DNA from: Candidatus Phosphoribacter hodrii | GTDB lineage: Bacteria; Actinomycetota; Actinomycetes; Actinomycetales; Dermatophilaceae | Direction: 5' to 3' | Assembly (NCBI GenBank): GCA_016707175.1 | Contig: JADJIB010000003.1 | Coordinates: 1 to 64,000, forward strand | Length of the DNA stretch: 64,000 nt | Shown: in pieces, positions 1 to 8,277 of the stretch | Layout of the letters: every line of letters starts with the position of its first letter | Numbering within the stretch: position 1 is the first letter of the stretch | Program-made: the position numbers and the translations under genes | The notes under the pieces: model-generated | The model's input: the letters and a program-made list of their open reading frames with translations, nothing else | Told to the model about the DNA's origin: nothing | Database searches by the model: none

Positions 1-1
1 C

Positions 2-787
2 GTGGGGCTCGACGCGGCATACGCGAGGCGCTATCCCAGCCAGCTCTCCGGGGGGCAGCAGCAGCGGGTGGGGGTCGCGCGGGCGCTGGCCGCCGACCCG
101 CCGGTCATGCTCATGGACGAGCCGTTCTCGGCGGTCGACCCGGTGGTCCGCGAGCAGTTGCAGGACGAATTCCTGCGGTTGCAGCGCGAATTGGGCAAGA
201 CGATCCTCTTCGTCACCCACGACATCGACGAGGCGATCAAACTCGGCGACCAGGTGGCGGTGCTGCGGGTGGGTGGCCGGCTGGCCCAACTCGACACGCC
301 GTCGAGGCTGCTCGCCGACCCGGTGGACGACTTCGTCGCCGACTTCGTGGGGCGCGATCGGGGCTATCGGGCGCTGGGCTTCCGGGAGGCCCCGCCGCTG
401 GCGTTGACCGACGAGCCGACCGTGCCGCTGGGGGCGAGCGTCGGGGCGGCCCGAGCGGCGACCACTGATCGGTGGTTGCTGGTCGTGGACGAGGACGGCG
501 CGCCGGTCGGCTGGGTCGAGCCCGAACGGTTGGTCGCCCCGATCGGCCGCGAGCACCTGCATCGCGGTGGCACGGTGGCCCGCGCCGACGGCTCCTATCG
601 GGCGGTGCTCGACGCGGCGTTGTCGGCGCCCTCAGGGCGTGGGGTGCTCGTCGACGGCGCTGGCGTGCTCGTCGGCACGGTCACCGCCAACCGGGTCGTC
701 GCGGCGATGAGTCGCCCGGCGGCTGCCGCGGTTGGTGAGGCAGCGAGCGGCGGGGGCGCGGGGCATACCGGAGACTGCGCGCGGTGA
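2..787 (+). CDS. ABC transporter ATP-binding subunit, OpuCA/ProV-like (5' partial)
   Basis: This is the ATPase of an osmoprotectant-type importer (glycine betaine, choline, carnitine or a related quaternary amine). The visible part starts just before the ABC signature LSGGQQQR, followed by Walker B (VMLMDEPFSAVD) and the H-loop (FVTHD). The Walker A half lies upstream of the window, so the GTG at base 2 is not the real start. After the ATPase domain come about 130 residues that look like the C-terminal CBS-type regulatory part of this family, which senses ionic strength in relatives. Two permease genes and a binding-protein gene follow on the same strand, which supports the family call. The exact substrate cannot be read from sequence. 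Confidence 0.9.
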   Translation: MGLDAAYARRYPSQLSGGQQQRVGVARALAADPPVMLMDEPFSAVDPVVREQLQDEFLRLQRELGKTILFVTHDIDEAIKLGDQVAVLRVGGRLAQLDTPSRLLADPVDDFVADFVGRDRGYRALGFREAPPLALTDEPTVPLGASVGAARAATTDRWLLVVDEDGAPVGWVEPERLVAPIGREHLHRGGTVARADGSYRAVLDAALSAPSGRGVLVDGAGVLVGTVTANRVVAAMSRPAAAAVGEAASGGGAGHTGDCAR

Positions 788-805
788 CCACGCGGGGTCC
801 GTGAC

Positions 806-1534
806 GTGACCTGGGTCTGGGAGCACCTCGGCGACATCGGTGGGTATGCCGTGTCCCACGCCCTGCTCGCCGGCATCCCCCTGCTCGTCGGGCTGGCGCT
901 CGCGCTGCCGCTCGGATGGCTGGCGCGGCGGTTCCCGCGGGTGGCGCCGGTGATCGTCGGGGGGAGCGGGCTGCTGTATACGATCCCGAGCCTGGCGCTG
1001 TTCATCCTCATGCCGCTGCTGCTGGGCAGCCGGATCCTCGACTCGATCAACGTCTATGTGGCGATGACGATCTATACCGTTGCGCTGCTGGTGCGTTCGG
1101 TCGTCGATGCCCTCGGGTCGGTGCCTGAGGCGACGGCACTGGCGGCGACATCGATGGGATATCGGCGGGTCGGGCGGGCGCTGGCGGTCGAGTTGCCGCT
1201 GGCCGTGCCGGTGCTGGCGTCGGGGTTGCGGGTCGCGGCGGTGTCGAACGTCAGCATCGTGTCGGTGGCCTCGCTCATCGGCTATCCGCAGCTCGGCTAT
1301 TACCTCACCGACGGCTACCAGCGCTCGTTCCCGCTGGAGATCGGGGTGGGGATCGTCGGGTGCGTGCTGCTGGCGCTGGTCTTCGACCTGGCGATCCGCG
1401 GCGCCGAATGGGCGCTGACTCCGTGGGCCCGCGCCGCCGCCTCCTCGTCCGCTGCTGGGTCGAGGTATTCCGCCATTGCCAAACGATGGCGGAATACCTC
1501 GACCCGGCAGTCGGAGGGCGTGGGCACGCGATGA
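806..1534 (+). CDS. ABC transporter permease, OpuCB-like
   Basis: Integral membrane subunit of the same importer, 242 residues with about five or six hydrophobic segments. The EAA-type cytoplasmic loop (residues about 105-125, around ATSMGYRRVGRALAVELPL) is where the ATPase docks. The GTG start has only a weak upstream ribosome-binding site, as expected for a gene probably translated by coupling. The natural protein appears to end near residue 215. The last 30 or so codons run straight through a 49-bp palindromic repeat (1457-1505), which gives an odd polar tail. The stop overlaps the next start as ATGA, so the operon is tightly coupled. Confidence 0.9.
   Translation: MTWVWEHLGDIGGYAVSHALLAGIPLLVGLALALPLGWLARRFPRVAPVIVGGSGLLYTIPSLALFILMPLLLGSRILDSINVYVAMTIYTVALLVRSVVDALGSVPEATALAATSMGYRRVGRALAVELPLAVPVLASGLRVAAVSNVSIVSVASLIGYPQLGYYLTDGYQRSFPLEIGVGIVGCVLLALVFDLAIRGAEWALTPWARAAASSSAAGSRYSAIAKRWRNTSTRQSEGVGTR
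1457..1505. repeat. Palindromic interspersed repeat, family B (in-gene copy)
   Basis: Two perfect 20-base arms (GGGTCGAGGTATTCCGCCAT and its complement) flank a 9-base loop. Related copies lie at 11754-11804 and 42364-42415 in spacers. Here the repeat is read through in frame as the C-terminal tail of the first permease, which suggests that it inserted into the end of the gene or was taken up as coding sequence. There is no T-run, so it is not a standard terminator. Confidence 0.85.
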
Positions 1535-2316
1535 TTGCCCAGATCTGGCAGTGGCTCACCGCGCCTGAGCAGTGGTCGGGGTCGCGCGGCATACCGACGC
1601 GGCTCCTGGAACACCTCGGGTTCTCGGCGCTGTCCCTGCTCCTCGCGGCGGCCATCGCCATCCCCGTCGGCTTGTGGGTCGGGCACACCGGCCGAGGCCG
1701 ATCGGTCGTGACCATCGCCAACGCGGCGCGCGCGGTGCCCAGCCTCGGTCTGCTCTTCGCCGTCGCGATGTTCGTCGGCCCGCGGATCACCTCCAACCTC
1801 GCCTTCGTCATCCCCAGCGTCGTCGTCCTCGTCCTGCTCGCCATCCCACCCTTGCTCTCCGGCGCCGACGCCGGCGTGCGGTCGGTCGACCCGGCGGTGC
1901 GCGACGCGGCATACGGAATGGGGATGACTGGCCGCGAGGTGTTGTGGCGGGTCGAGCTGCCGTGTGCGCTGCCCCTGCTGCTCTCCGGGGTGCGCGCGGC
2001 GACGCTGCAGGTCATCGCCACGGCGACGATCGCGGCGGCGGTGAGCCTCGGCGGTCTCGGCCGCTACCTCATCGATGGGCTGGCCGTCAGTGACTATGCC
2101 CAGATGGCGGGTGGGGCGATCCTCGTCGCCGCGCTGGCCCTCGCCCTCGACGGCCTGCTCGCCCTCGCCCAGCGACTGCTCGTGTCGCCGGGCCTGGCGA
2201 CGCGTCCGTCCCAACGCCGCCACGGGAAGTTCCCTCGGGCCCGTGGTGTTGCAGGCGGCAGGGGTCGCGTCCTGGCGCCCGCTGCTCTGACCACTCACGG
2301 AAGAGACCTGACATGA
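1531..2316 (+). CDS. ABC transporter permease, OpuCD-like
   Basis: Second membrane subunit of the importer, 261 residues with several hydrophobic helices. The coupling loop lies around DAAYGMGMTGREVLWRVELP, with the family's AxxxGM pattern before the coupling helix. The ATG overlaps the upstream stop by ATGA. The downstream binding-protein start overlaps this stop in the same way, so all four genes form one operon. The C-terminal 45 residues are Arg/Gly-rich and not obviously part of the permease fold. Two dissimilar permeases plus a separate lipoprotein match the OpuC/OsmU layout rather than the OpuA layout, where the permease is fused to the binding domain. Confidence 0.9.
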   Translation: MIAQIWQWLTAPEQWSGSRGIPTRLLEHLGFSALSLLLAAAIAIPVGLWVGHTGRGRSVVTIANAARAVPSLGLLFAVAMFVGPRITSNLAFVIPSVVVLVLLAIPPLLSGADAGVRSVDPAVRDAAYGMGMTGREVLWRVELPCALPLLLSGVRAATLQVIATATIAAAVSLGGLGRYLIDGLAVSDYAQMAGGAILVAALALALDGLLALAQRLLVSPGLATRPSQRRHGKFPRARGVAGGRGRVLAPAALTTHGRDLT

Positions 2317-3245
2317 GACACCTACGTGCCCGCCTGGCCCTCACCACCGCAGCGGTTGTTGCCGCCGGACTCGCCCTGTCGGCGTGCGGCGCCAGCTCCA
2401 ACCCCACCGTCGCCGCCTCGACGCCCGCGGGCTCGGCGTCCGGCGCGGCCACCTCGGTCGTCATCGGGTCGGCCGACTTCTCCGAGTCGCAGATCCTCGC
2501 CGAGGTGTATGCCGCGGCGCTCAACGCCAAGGGCATCAAGGCCACGACCCGCCCCAACATCGGCAGCCGCGAGGTCTACCTCAAGGCCATCCAGGACGGG
2601 TCGGTCGACATCGTCCCCGAATACACCGGGTCGCTGCTGAACTACCTCGACAAGACCGCCACCGCGAAGGCCCCCGACGAGGTGTATGCCGCGCTCGGCA
2701 AGGCCGTCCCTACCGGCCTCGTCGCCTTGGACAAGTCCGCCGCCGAGGACAAGAACTCGATCGTCGTCACCAAGGACACCGCCGCCAAGTGGAGCCTCAC
2801 CCAGATCGGTGACCTCGTCGCCCACCAGGCCGAGATCGTCGTGGCCGCGCCGCCCGAGTTCCAGACCCGCGTCCAGGGCCTGCCGGGCCTCAAGGACGTC
2901 TACAGCTTCGTGCCCAAGGACTTCCGCCCGCTCAAGGGCCAGGCCGTCGTCGACGCGTTGGTCAACGGTCAGGCGCAGGCGGCGAACGTCTTCTCCACCG
3001 ACCCGTCGATCCTCGCCAACGGGTTCGTCACGCTGGCCGACCCGAAGGCGCTCTTCGGCTCCGACAACGTCGTGCCGCTGGTGCGCAAGGACAAGAACTC
3101 GGCTGCGTTGGCGGCCGCGCTGAACGCCGTCTCGGCCAAGCTCGACACGGCCACCCTCACCAAGCTGGTGAGCCAGGTCGACGTCGACAAGAAGGACGCG
3201 GTCGCCGTGGCCAAGGCCTGGGTGGCCAGCGTCGGCCTCGGCTGA
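2313..3245 (+). CDS. Osmoprotectant ABC transporter substrate-binding lipoprotein, OpuCC-like
   Basis: Extracellular solute receptor tethered to the membrane by a lipid. The N-terminus has two Arg, a hydrophobic stretch and a clear lipobox LSAC, with the Cys near residue 25. The mature part has the OpuAC-type fold signature: VVIGSADFSESQILAEVYA at the start, then NIGSREVYLKAIQDGSVDIVPEYTGSLL (split by a helix), which in relatives forms the hinge and ligand cage. At 310 residues it is the usual length. It closes the operon. The 34-residue Ala/Ser linker after the Cys is also normal. Ligand identity (glycine betaine, choline or other) is not determined. Confidence 0.9.
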   Translation: MRHLRARLALTTAAVVAAGLALSACGASSNPTVAASTPAGSASGAATSVVIGSADFSESQILAEVYAAALNAKGIKATTRPNIGSREVYLKAIQDGSVDIVPEYTGSLLNYLDKTATAKAPDEVYAALGKAVPTGLVALDKSAAEDKNSIVVTKDTAAKWSLTQIGDLVAHQAEIVVAAPPEFQTRVQGLPGLKDVYSFVPKDFRPLKGQAVVDALVNGQAQAANVFSTDPSILANGFVTLADPKALFGSDNVVPLVRKDKNSAALAAALNAVSAKLDTATLTKLVSQVDVDKKDAVAVAKAWVASVGLG

Positions 3246-3365
3246 ACCCTGGCGGCGCCGACGGGCCGATCGCCGGCCCAACCGCCGGGCTCCTGAACTG
3301 ATCGTGTGGCTGGGCCCCCCGTGTCCGGCGAGTGGCCGACCCCCACACCCCCCTTTGAAAAACCG

Positions 3366-3400
3366 CGTACCTCAGGTACGCACCCCGTACCTGAGGTACG
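3366..3400. terminator. Bidirectional terminator-like hairpin, family C repeat
   Basis: A perfect 15-bp stem (CGTACCTCAGGTACG with its complement) closes a five-base loop. It has an A-rich left flank (gaaaaac) and an A/T-rich right flank (aaattt). It sits between the converging binding-protein gene and the iron-sulfur reductase gene, so it probably ends both transcripts. A near-identical hairpin ends the TetR gene at 22276-22308. The rest of the 3246-3523 spacer shows no gene. Confidence 0.75.
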
Positions 3401-3523
3401 GGGAAATTTCACCCCTCCTGCCGCCTCCAACTCAGGTGGGACCAGCCGACCCGCAAGGCCAAGAGCGTGTGCAGCCACACGATGTTCCGGGGAGACAACC
3501 GCCAGGTATGCCGCCCGCTCAAC

Positions 3524-5824
3524 TCACGCGCTCGGCACCGGTTCGGGGGCGCTCGCCGCAGCGGCCTCGGGCTCCTCGCCACGGCGAACCGCAGCCAGCA
3601 GCATCTGGGCGACGTCGACGACCTCGACCGCACCCTCGGTCAGCTCGCCGGTCTCGACGAACTTGTTGACGCCGTCCGAGAGCATGACCTTGCAGAACGG
3701 GCAGCCGACGGCGATCCGGGCAGCCCCGGTGGCGACGGCCTCGGAGGTGCGGTTGAGGTTGATCCGGGTGCCGAGCTTCTCCTCGACCCACATCCGGGCG
3801 CCACCGGCACCGCAGCAGAACGACTTCTCGCCATGGCGCGGCATCTCGGTCATCGTCACGCCCGGCAGCGCACCGAGCAATTCGCGCGGCGGGGTGTAGA
3901 CGCCGTTGTGCCGGCCCAGGTAGCACGGGTCGTGATAGGTGACCGAGCCAGCGGTCGAGGCGTCCTTGGACCCGGCCGACTCGCCAGGCCGCGACACCGG
4001 CACGAGGCGCTTCTCCCGCACCAACTTGTTGAGCAACTGGGTGTGGTGGACGACCTCGTAGTTGCCGCCGACCTGCGGGTATTCGTTCTTCAGCGCGTTG
4101 TAGCAGTGGGCGCAGGTGACGACGATCTTGGTCGCGCCGACCTCGTTGAGCATCTCGACGTTCTGCATCGCGAGCATCTGGAAGAGCATCTCGTTGCCGG
4201 AGCGGCGAGCGGAGTCACCGGTGCAGGCCTCGCCGTCTCCGAGCACGGCATACGTGACGCCGGCGGTGTGGAGCAACTCGGCGACGGCGCGCGAGGTGCG
4301 CTTGGCGCGGTCCTCGAAGGCGCCCGCGCAGCCGACCCAGAACAGGTAGTCGACCGACGAGCAGTCCTCGACATCGGACCCGACGACCGGGACGTCGAAC
4401 GGCAGCCCCTTGGCCCAGTCCATCCGCATGCGCGGGGCCAGCCCCCACGGGTTGGAGTTCTTCTCGAGGTTCTTGTAGAGCGTCCCGAACTCGCTGGGGA
4501 AGGCGCTCGCGATGAGGTTCTGGTAGCGGCGCATGTCGATGATCGCGTCGACGTGCTCGATGTCGACCGGGCACTGCTCGACGCAGGCGCCACACGTGGT
4601 GCACGACCACAGGACGTCCTCGTCGATGACGCCCTCCAGACCCAACGGGTCGTATGCCGTCAACGGGTGCTCCACGTCGTAACCCAGCGATCCCACCAGC
4701 GGCGCGTCGGCCAACTTCTGGGTGTGGGCGGGGAGGTCCTTGCGCTTCTCCTCGGTCGCCATGAGCCACGGCGCCTTGGCGTGCGCGTGGTCGCGCAGCG
4801 TCATGACGAGCAACTTCGGCGAGAGCGGCTTGTCGGTGTTCCACGCCGGGCACTGGCTCTGGCAGCGGCCACACTCGGTGCACGTCGTGAAGTCGAGCAG
4901 ACCCTTCCAGGTGAACTCCTCGATCTTGCCGACGCCCAGCGTGGTGTCCTCGTCGAGGTCCTCCATCGCCTCCATGTCGAACGGCTTGCCGGCGACCATC
5001 ATCGGCTGGACGGCACCGAGCGAGGTGCGCCCGTCGGCGTGCCGCTTGAAGTAGATGTTGACGAACGCCAGGAAGCGGTGCCACGCGACACCCATCGTCG
5101 GGGTGAGCGAGATGGTGATCATCCAGGCGAAACTCACGAGGATCTTGATCATCGCGACGAGGTAGATGAGCTGCTCGACGGTGCCCTTGTCGGCGCCCTG
5201 CCACAGCCATTGGGCGCCCCATCCGCTGAGCGGGAAGTGCAGGACGAGCGACTCGGTGGGGTGGTCGATCTGCACGAGCCGCGCTTCGAGGGTGCGCAGC
5301 ACCATGATGCAGAGCATGACGGCGAAGATCGTGAACTCGACGTAGTAGGCCTGCCACCACACCGACCCGAAGAACCGCGAGCGGCGCCCCGCGGCGCCCT
5401 CCGCGGATCGGGGGTGGTTGCGCTGCCGGATCCAGATGAGCACGCAGATCCCGATGAACCCGATCCCCGCGAACAGCTCGATGAGCCACTCGAACGGCAC
5501 GAATCCACCGACGATCGGCAGCCGGAAATCGGCCCAGATCAACTGGAAGAACGCATTGACGAGGGTCGCGAAGAGCAGGAAGAAGCCCAGCGCCGTGAAC
5601 CAGTGCGCGATGGCGACGATCGGCAGCCGCGCGAGCCGGGTGTGCCCGAGGAACTCGCGCAGCACCGTCCACACCCGCGTGGCCGGGTGGTCGTTGCGCG
5701 TCGGGTCCGGCGCTCCGGTCTGGAACAGCCGATAGAAGCGGTAGGACTGCCGGAACAGCAGTGCCCACCCCAACAACGGGATCGTGAAGCACAGCACGAT
5801 CGCGGTGATCTGCAGGGCGCTCAT
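3524..5824 (-). CDS. Membrane iron-sulfur oxidoreductase, HdrD/GlcF type (Rv0338c-like)
   Basis: A 766-residue membrane-bound electron-transfer protein. The first 270 residues hold about six hydrophobic segments resembling a NarI/HdrE-like heme-bearing membrane domain. Two 4Fe-4S ferredoxin motifs follow: CTECGRCQSQCP near residue 312 and CTTCGACVEQCP near residue 408. Then come two CCG-type domains, with CAHC near 571 and CCGAGG near 670, of the kind that bind an unusual cluster in heterodisulfide reductase. This architecture matches the conserved actinobacterial protein Rv0338c, reported as essential in Mycobacterium tuberculosis. The electron donor and acceptor are unknown. The gene stands alone and converges with the ABC operon. 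Confidence 0.88.
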   Translation of the reverse strand: MSALQITAIVLCFTIPLLGWALLFRQSYRFYRLFQTGAPDPTRNDHPATRVWTVLREFLGHTRLARLPIVAIAHWFTALGFFLLFATLVNAFFQLIWADFRLPIVGGFVPFEWLIELFAGIGFIGICVLIWIRQRNHPRSAEGAAGRRSRFFGSVWWQAYYVEFTIFAVMLCIMVLRTLEARLVQIDHPTESLVLHFPLSGWGAQWLWQGADKGTVEQLIYLVAMIKILVSFAWMITISLTPTMGVAWHRFLAFVNIYFKRHADGRTSLGAVQPMMVAGKPFDMEAMEDLDEDTTLGVGKIEEFTWKGLLDFTTCTECGRCQSQCPAWNTDKPLSPKLLVMTLRDHAHAKAPWLMATEEKRKDLPAHTQKLADAPLVGSLGYDVEHPLTAYDPLGLEGVIDEDVLWSCTTCGACVEQCPVDIEHVDAIIDMRRYQNLIASAFPSEFGTLYKNLEKNSNPWGLAPRMRMDWAKGLPFDVPVVGSDVEDCSSVDYLFWVGCAGAFEDRAKRTSRAVAELLHTAGVTYAVLGDGEACTGDSARRSGNEMLFQMLAMQNVEMLNEVGATKIVVTCAHCYNALKNEYPQVGGNYEVVHHTQLLNKLVREKRLVPVSRPGESAGSKDASTAGSVTYHDPCYLGRHNGVYTPPRELLGALPGVTMTEMPRHGEKSFCCGAGGARMWVEEKLGTRINLNRTSEAVATGAARIAVGCPFCKVMLSDGVNKFVETGELTEGAVEVVDVAQMLLAAVRRGEEPEAAAASAPEPVPSA

Positions 5825-5894
5825 GGTTGTGAAGTCTAGTGCCGGCTAAGCGCTTGCTCACCGGCTCGGCGTGTGACGCACCTCGCGCAGCGAC

Positions 5895-6401
5895 CTAGGC
5901 GTCGTCGGTCTCGGGGTCGGCGTCGGCGGCGGCCTCGAGGGCGGCGATGTCGAGCTTGCTCATCTTGAGCATGGCGGCGATCGTGCGTGAACTGCGGCCG
6001 GGGTCGGGGTCGCCGGCCAACTCGCCGAGCCGCGTCGGGATGATCTGCCAGGACAGGCCGAAGCGGTCGGTGAGCCAGCCGCACTGCGACGGCTCTCCGC
6101 CGTCGGCGAGGAGGCCGTCCCAGATCCGGTCCAGCTCGGGCTGGTCGGGGCAGAAGACCTGGATCGACGCAGCCGGGGTGTGGGTGAAGTGCGGGCCACC
6201 GTTGAGGGCAACGAATTGCTGTGTGCCGAGCCGGAAGTCGACCTCGAGCACCGACCCGGTCTCGCCGTATTGGTTCTCGGAGCCGTAGTGGCTGATGCTG
6301 AGGATCTCGCTGCCGGGCACGAGCGAGGTGTAGAGGCGCGCAGCCGGCTCGGCCTCGGTGTCGAACCACAGGCAGGTCTTGACGGGATAGGTCGCGGACA
6401 C
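5895..6401 (-). CDS. VOC (PhnB-like) family protein
   Basis: A 168-residue single-domain vicinal-oxygen-chelate protein of the PhnB/3-demethylubiquinone-methyltransferase-like group. It opens with PVKTCLWFDTEAEPAARLYT and carries the group's FVALNGGPHFTHTPAAS and CGWLTDRFGLSWQIIP segments. I chose the GTG start because AAGGAG lies seven bases upstream and because relatives start at this point; the longer open frame upstream is not protein-like. Members are small fold-homodimers whose substrate is mostly unknown. It is transcribed divergently from the MarR gene, and the shared 116-bp spacer holds a palindrome (6489-6499), so it may be a target of that regulator. Confidence 0.85.
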   Translation of the reverse strand: MSATYPVKTCLWFDTEAEPAARLYTSLVPGSEILSISHYGSENQYGETGSVLEVDFRLGTQQFVALNGGPHFTHTPAASIQVFCPDQPELDRIWDGLLADGGEPSQCGWLTDRFGLSWQIIPTRLGELAGDPDPGRSSRTIAAMLKMSKLDIAALEAAADADPETDDA

Positions 6402-6488
6402 GTGCGGCTCCTTCGACTGGGCGGATGTGCCTTCGGGGTGTGAGGGTATCGGGGGGAGTTCGGTGTGGCGACCAAGGTCATGGCTTGA

Positions 6489-6499
6489 TTGACAGTCAA
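6489..6499. promoter_or_regulatory. Candidate MarR operator TTGACAGTCAA
   Basis: Perfect 5-1-5 palindrome in the VOC-marR intergenic region. It overlaps a TTGACA hexamer that could be a -35 box, 29 bases before the marR GTG. A second half-site-like GACATCA follows. Divergent placement next to a MarR gene is the usual setting for self-regulation. The assignment is inference from position and symmetry. Confidence 0.45.
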
Positions 6500-6517
6500 A
6501 ACTGACATCATCTAGGC

Positions 6518-7021
6518 GTGAGCACAACGAGCGTTCGGTCCGATGCCTTCGAGGCATCCGCCGCCGCGAAGATCGCCGAGACCCATCCCGACGCCGACCT
6601 GCTCGCGCTGCGGGCCTCGTTCAACCTGGTGCGGCTGTCGACCCTACACATGCACCGGCTCGAGTCGGAGGTGCATCGCGACGCCGGGTGGAGCATGGCC
6701 GGCTTCCGGGTGATGTTCTGCGTCTGGGTCGCGCACGACCTCGAGCCGCGCGAGATCGCCCGCTTCTCCGGGCTGTCTCGGGCTGCCGTCTCCAGCGTGC
6801 TCAACACCCTCGAACGCGACGGTCTCGTCGAACGGCACCGGGAGTCCTCCGATCGCCGTCTGGTGACGGTGCGCCTCACCGCCGAGGGCGAAACGCGACT
6901 TGCGGCGGCATACGGCAAGGAGAACGCCGTCGAGCGGGCCTTCTTCGCCCCCCTCGGCGAGAGCGAGTTGGACACCTTCGTCGTCCTGCTGCGCCGCCTG
7001 CTGCGCCAGCGCTCCGACTGA
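6518..7021 (+). CDS. MarR family transcriptional regulator
   Basis: A 167-residue winged-helix repressor/activator. The recognition-helix region is EIARFSGLSRAAVSSVLNTL, followed by the wing RDGLVERHRESSDRRLVTVRLT with the diagnostic DxR in SSDRR. Long flanking helices would form the dimer interface. The N-terminus is about 30 residues longer than in minimal MarR proteins. It starts at GTG about 18 bases after a TTGACA-containing palindrome. The diiron oxygenase and reductase genes follow on the same strand after 105 bases, so it probably controls those, the divergent VOC gene, or both. The ligand is unknown. Confidence 0.9.
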   Translation: MSTTSVRSDAFEASAAAKIAETHPDADLLALRASFNLVRLSTLHMHRLESEVHRDAGWSMAGFRVMFCVWVAHDLEPREIARFSGLSRAAVSSVLNTLERDGLVERHRESSDRRLVTVRLTAEGETRLAAAYGKENAVERAFFAPLGESELDTFVVLLRRLLRQRSD

Positions 7022-7126
7022 CCCGCGCGCGCCGCTCACCGCACCGCTCGCGCCCGCGGGCGAACTCGTCTCACCCAAGGTCATCAAGATCTAGACAATC
7101 TCGGCTGGAACCTCTACTCTCGCCGC

Positions 7127-8152
7127 ATGGCACACAAAGAGCGCTTCGCAGGATCCATGGACCTGCCCCCGGAGATCGAGCAGCCCAACGTCTACCCGCT
7201 GTCGTGGCACCGGGAGACCGCCAAGATGGAGGAGATCTGGACCTCCGCCCAGCGTGACCAGTGGGACCCGCTGAAGTTGCCGTGGGACACCTTCGACCCC
7301 AGCTCCTACACCTGGGAGCAGCGTGAGTCGATCGCCTACTGGTGGACCCTGCTGTCGGTGTTCGACGCCTCCGCGCCGCCGGTCTTCGCCGAGGCGCTCA
7401 TCAAGACCTACGAGGTCCACGAGGAGGACCCGGTCCGCCGGTGCTTCTTCTCCGTCACCCGTGACGAGCAGATGCACGAGCAGATGTGTGGCCTGTCCAT
7501 CACCAAGCTCCTCGAGCACCCGGACCCATTGACCTACGAGCCCAAGACCGACATCGGCCGACGCCTGCAGAAGAACGCCAAGTGGCTCTACTTCAACGGT
7601 GGCCGCTACTGGAGTGGCTACAAGACCGCCGTCCCGCGCTACTCGCTGGCCGTGCTCTTCTCCAGCTTCCTCATGGGCGAGATCGCCGCCGCGACGATCT
7701 TCCACCAGATGGCTGCGGGCTGTAAGGAGCCGGTGTTCCAGGCCGCCTTCCGCAACATCGGCCGCGACGAGGGCCGCCACATGGCGATCTGCATGTCGCT
7801 CATGGAGCGCGACTACCCCAAGCTCGACGTGTCGGAGCGCTCGGTCATCACCAAGCAGATCCGCGCCGGCTACCTGTTCCTCTCGGCCGTCCTCTTCGAG
7901 CCGCCGATGGAGTTCTGGGACCTGCCCGCCGACTTCATCGACAACCAGCGCGAGGGTGAGGGCTACGCCCGCGAGGCCGGCTTCCACATCCCCGACTACG
8001 ACACCAAGAAGCAGAACTGGCGCAACGCCATCCTCAACCTCAAGGGTGTCCTGGACCGCTACTCGATCCCCTTCCCGGCCATCCCCGAGGTGGACATCTC
8101 CGGCGAAGAGGTCAGCGACGTCGACCTCGACGACATCATCCCCGTCTTCTGA
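7127..8152 (+). CDS. Ferritin-like diiron oxygenase component
   Basis: A 341-residue helical protein with the carboxylate-bridged diiron ligand pattern. Glu residues in FAEALIKTYEVHE are followed by DEQMHEQM, then by Glu in SSFLMGEIAAA, and by DEGRHMAI. The two E-x-x-H units are the hallmark of R2-like and oxygenase ferritin folds. The next gene encodes a matching ferredoxin-flavin reductase, so a two-component monooxygenase or desaturase that activates O2 is the best call. It is not ribonucleotide reductase R2, because the tyrosyl-radical context and the R1 partner are absent. The substrate is unknown. The divergent VOC gene and the marR gene just upstream suggest a regulated stress or catabolic unit. 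Confidence 0.8.
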   Translation: MAHKERFAGSMDLPPEIEQPNVYPLSWHRETAKMEEIWTSAQRDQWDPLKLPWDTFDPSSYTWEQRESIAYWWTLLSVFDASAPPVFAEALIKTYEVHEEDPVRRCFFSVTRDEQMHEQMCGLSITKLLEHPDPLTYEPKTDIGRRLQKNAKWLYFNGGRYWSGYKTAVPRYSLAVLFSSFLMGEIAAATIFHQMAAGCKEPVFQAAFRNIGRDEGRHMAICMSLMERDYPKLDVSERSVITKQIRAGYLFLSAVLFEPPMEFWDLPADFIDNQREGEGYAREAGFHIPDYDTKKQNWRNAILNLKGVLDRYSIPFPAIPEVDISGEEVSDVDLDDIIPVF

Positions 8153-8175
8153 CCTGACTCCACCACACAGGATTT

Positions 8176-8217
8176 GGTATGCCGCGCGGCCGACCCTCTG
8201 CGGCCGCGCGGCATACC
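8176..8217. terminator. GGTATGCC-armed perfect hairpin between oxygenase and reductase genes
   Basis: A 17-bp perfect inverted repeat (GGTATGCCGCGCGGCCG and its complement) with an 8-base loop, in the 125-bp gap between the two redox genes. The stem is very stable but has no long T-run, so it may attenuate or protect mRNA rather than fully terminate. The arms begin with the window-wide GGTATGCC motif. The same arrangement occurs at 52383-52425 and 57629-57667. Confidence 0.6.
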
Positions 8218-8277
8218 TGTTGGTCACCCCACACACCCGCTGACCGCCGCCCGACGCGCGTCTGACAAGAAGGAACG

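Noticed and set aside
3467..5839. A 790-codon open frame on the plus strand opposite the iron-sulfur reductase
   Set aside because: Its protein is Arg/His/Asp-rich with no domain sense. It is the antisense shadow of a clear gene in high-GC DNA. The same applies to the long plus-strand frame at 12208-15090 opposite the CHAT operon and the minus-strand frames at 28496-31519 and 61394-63820.
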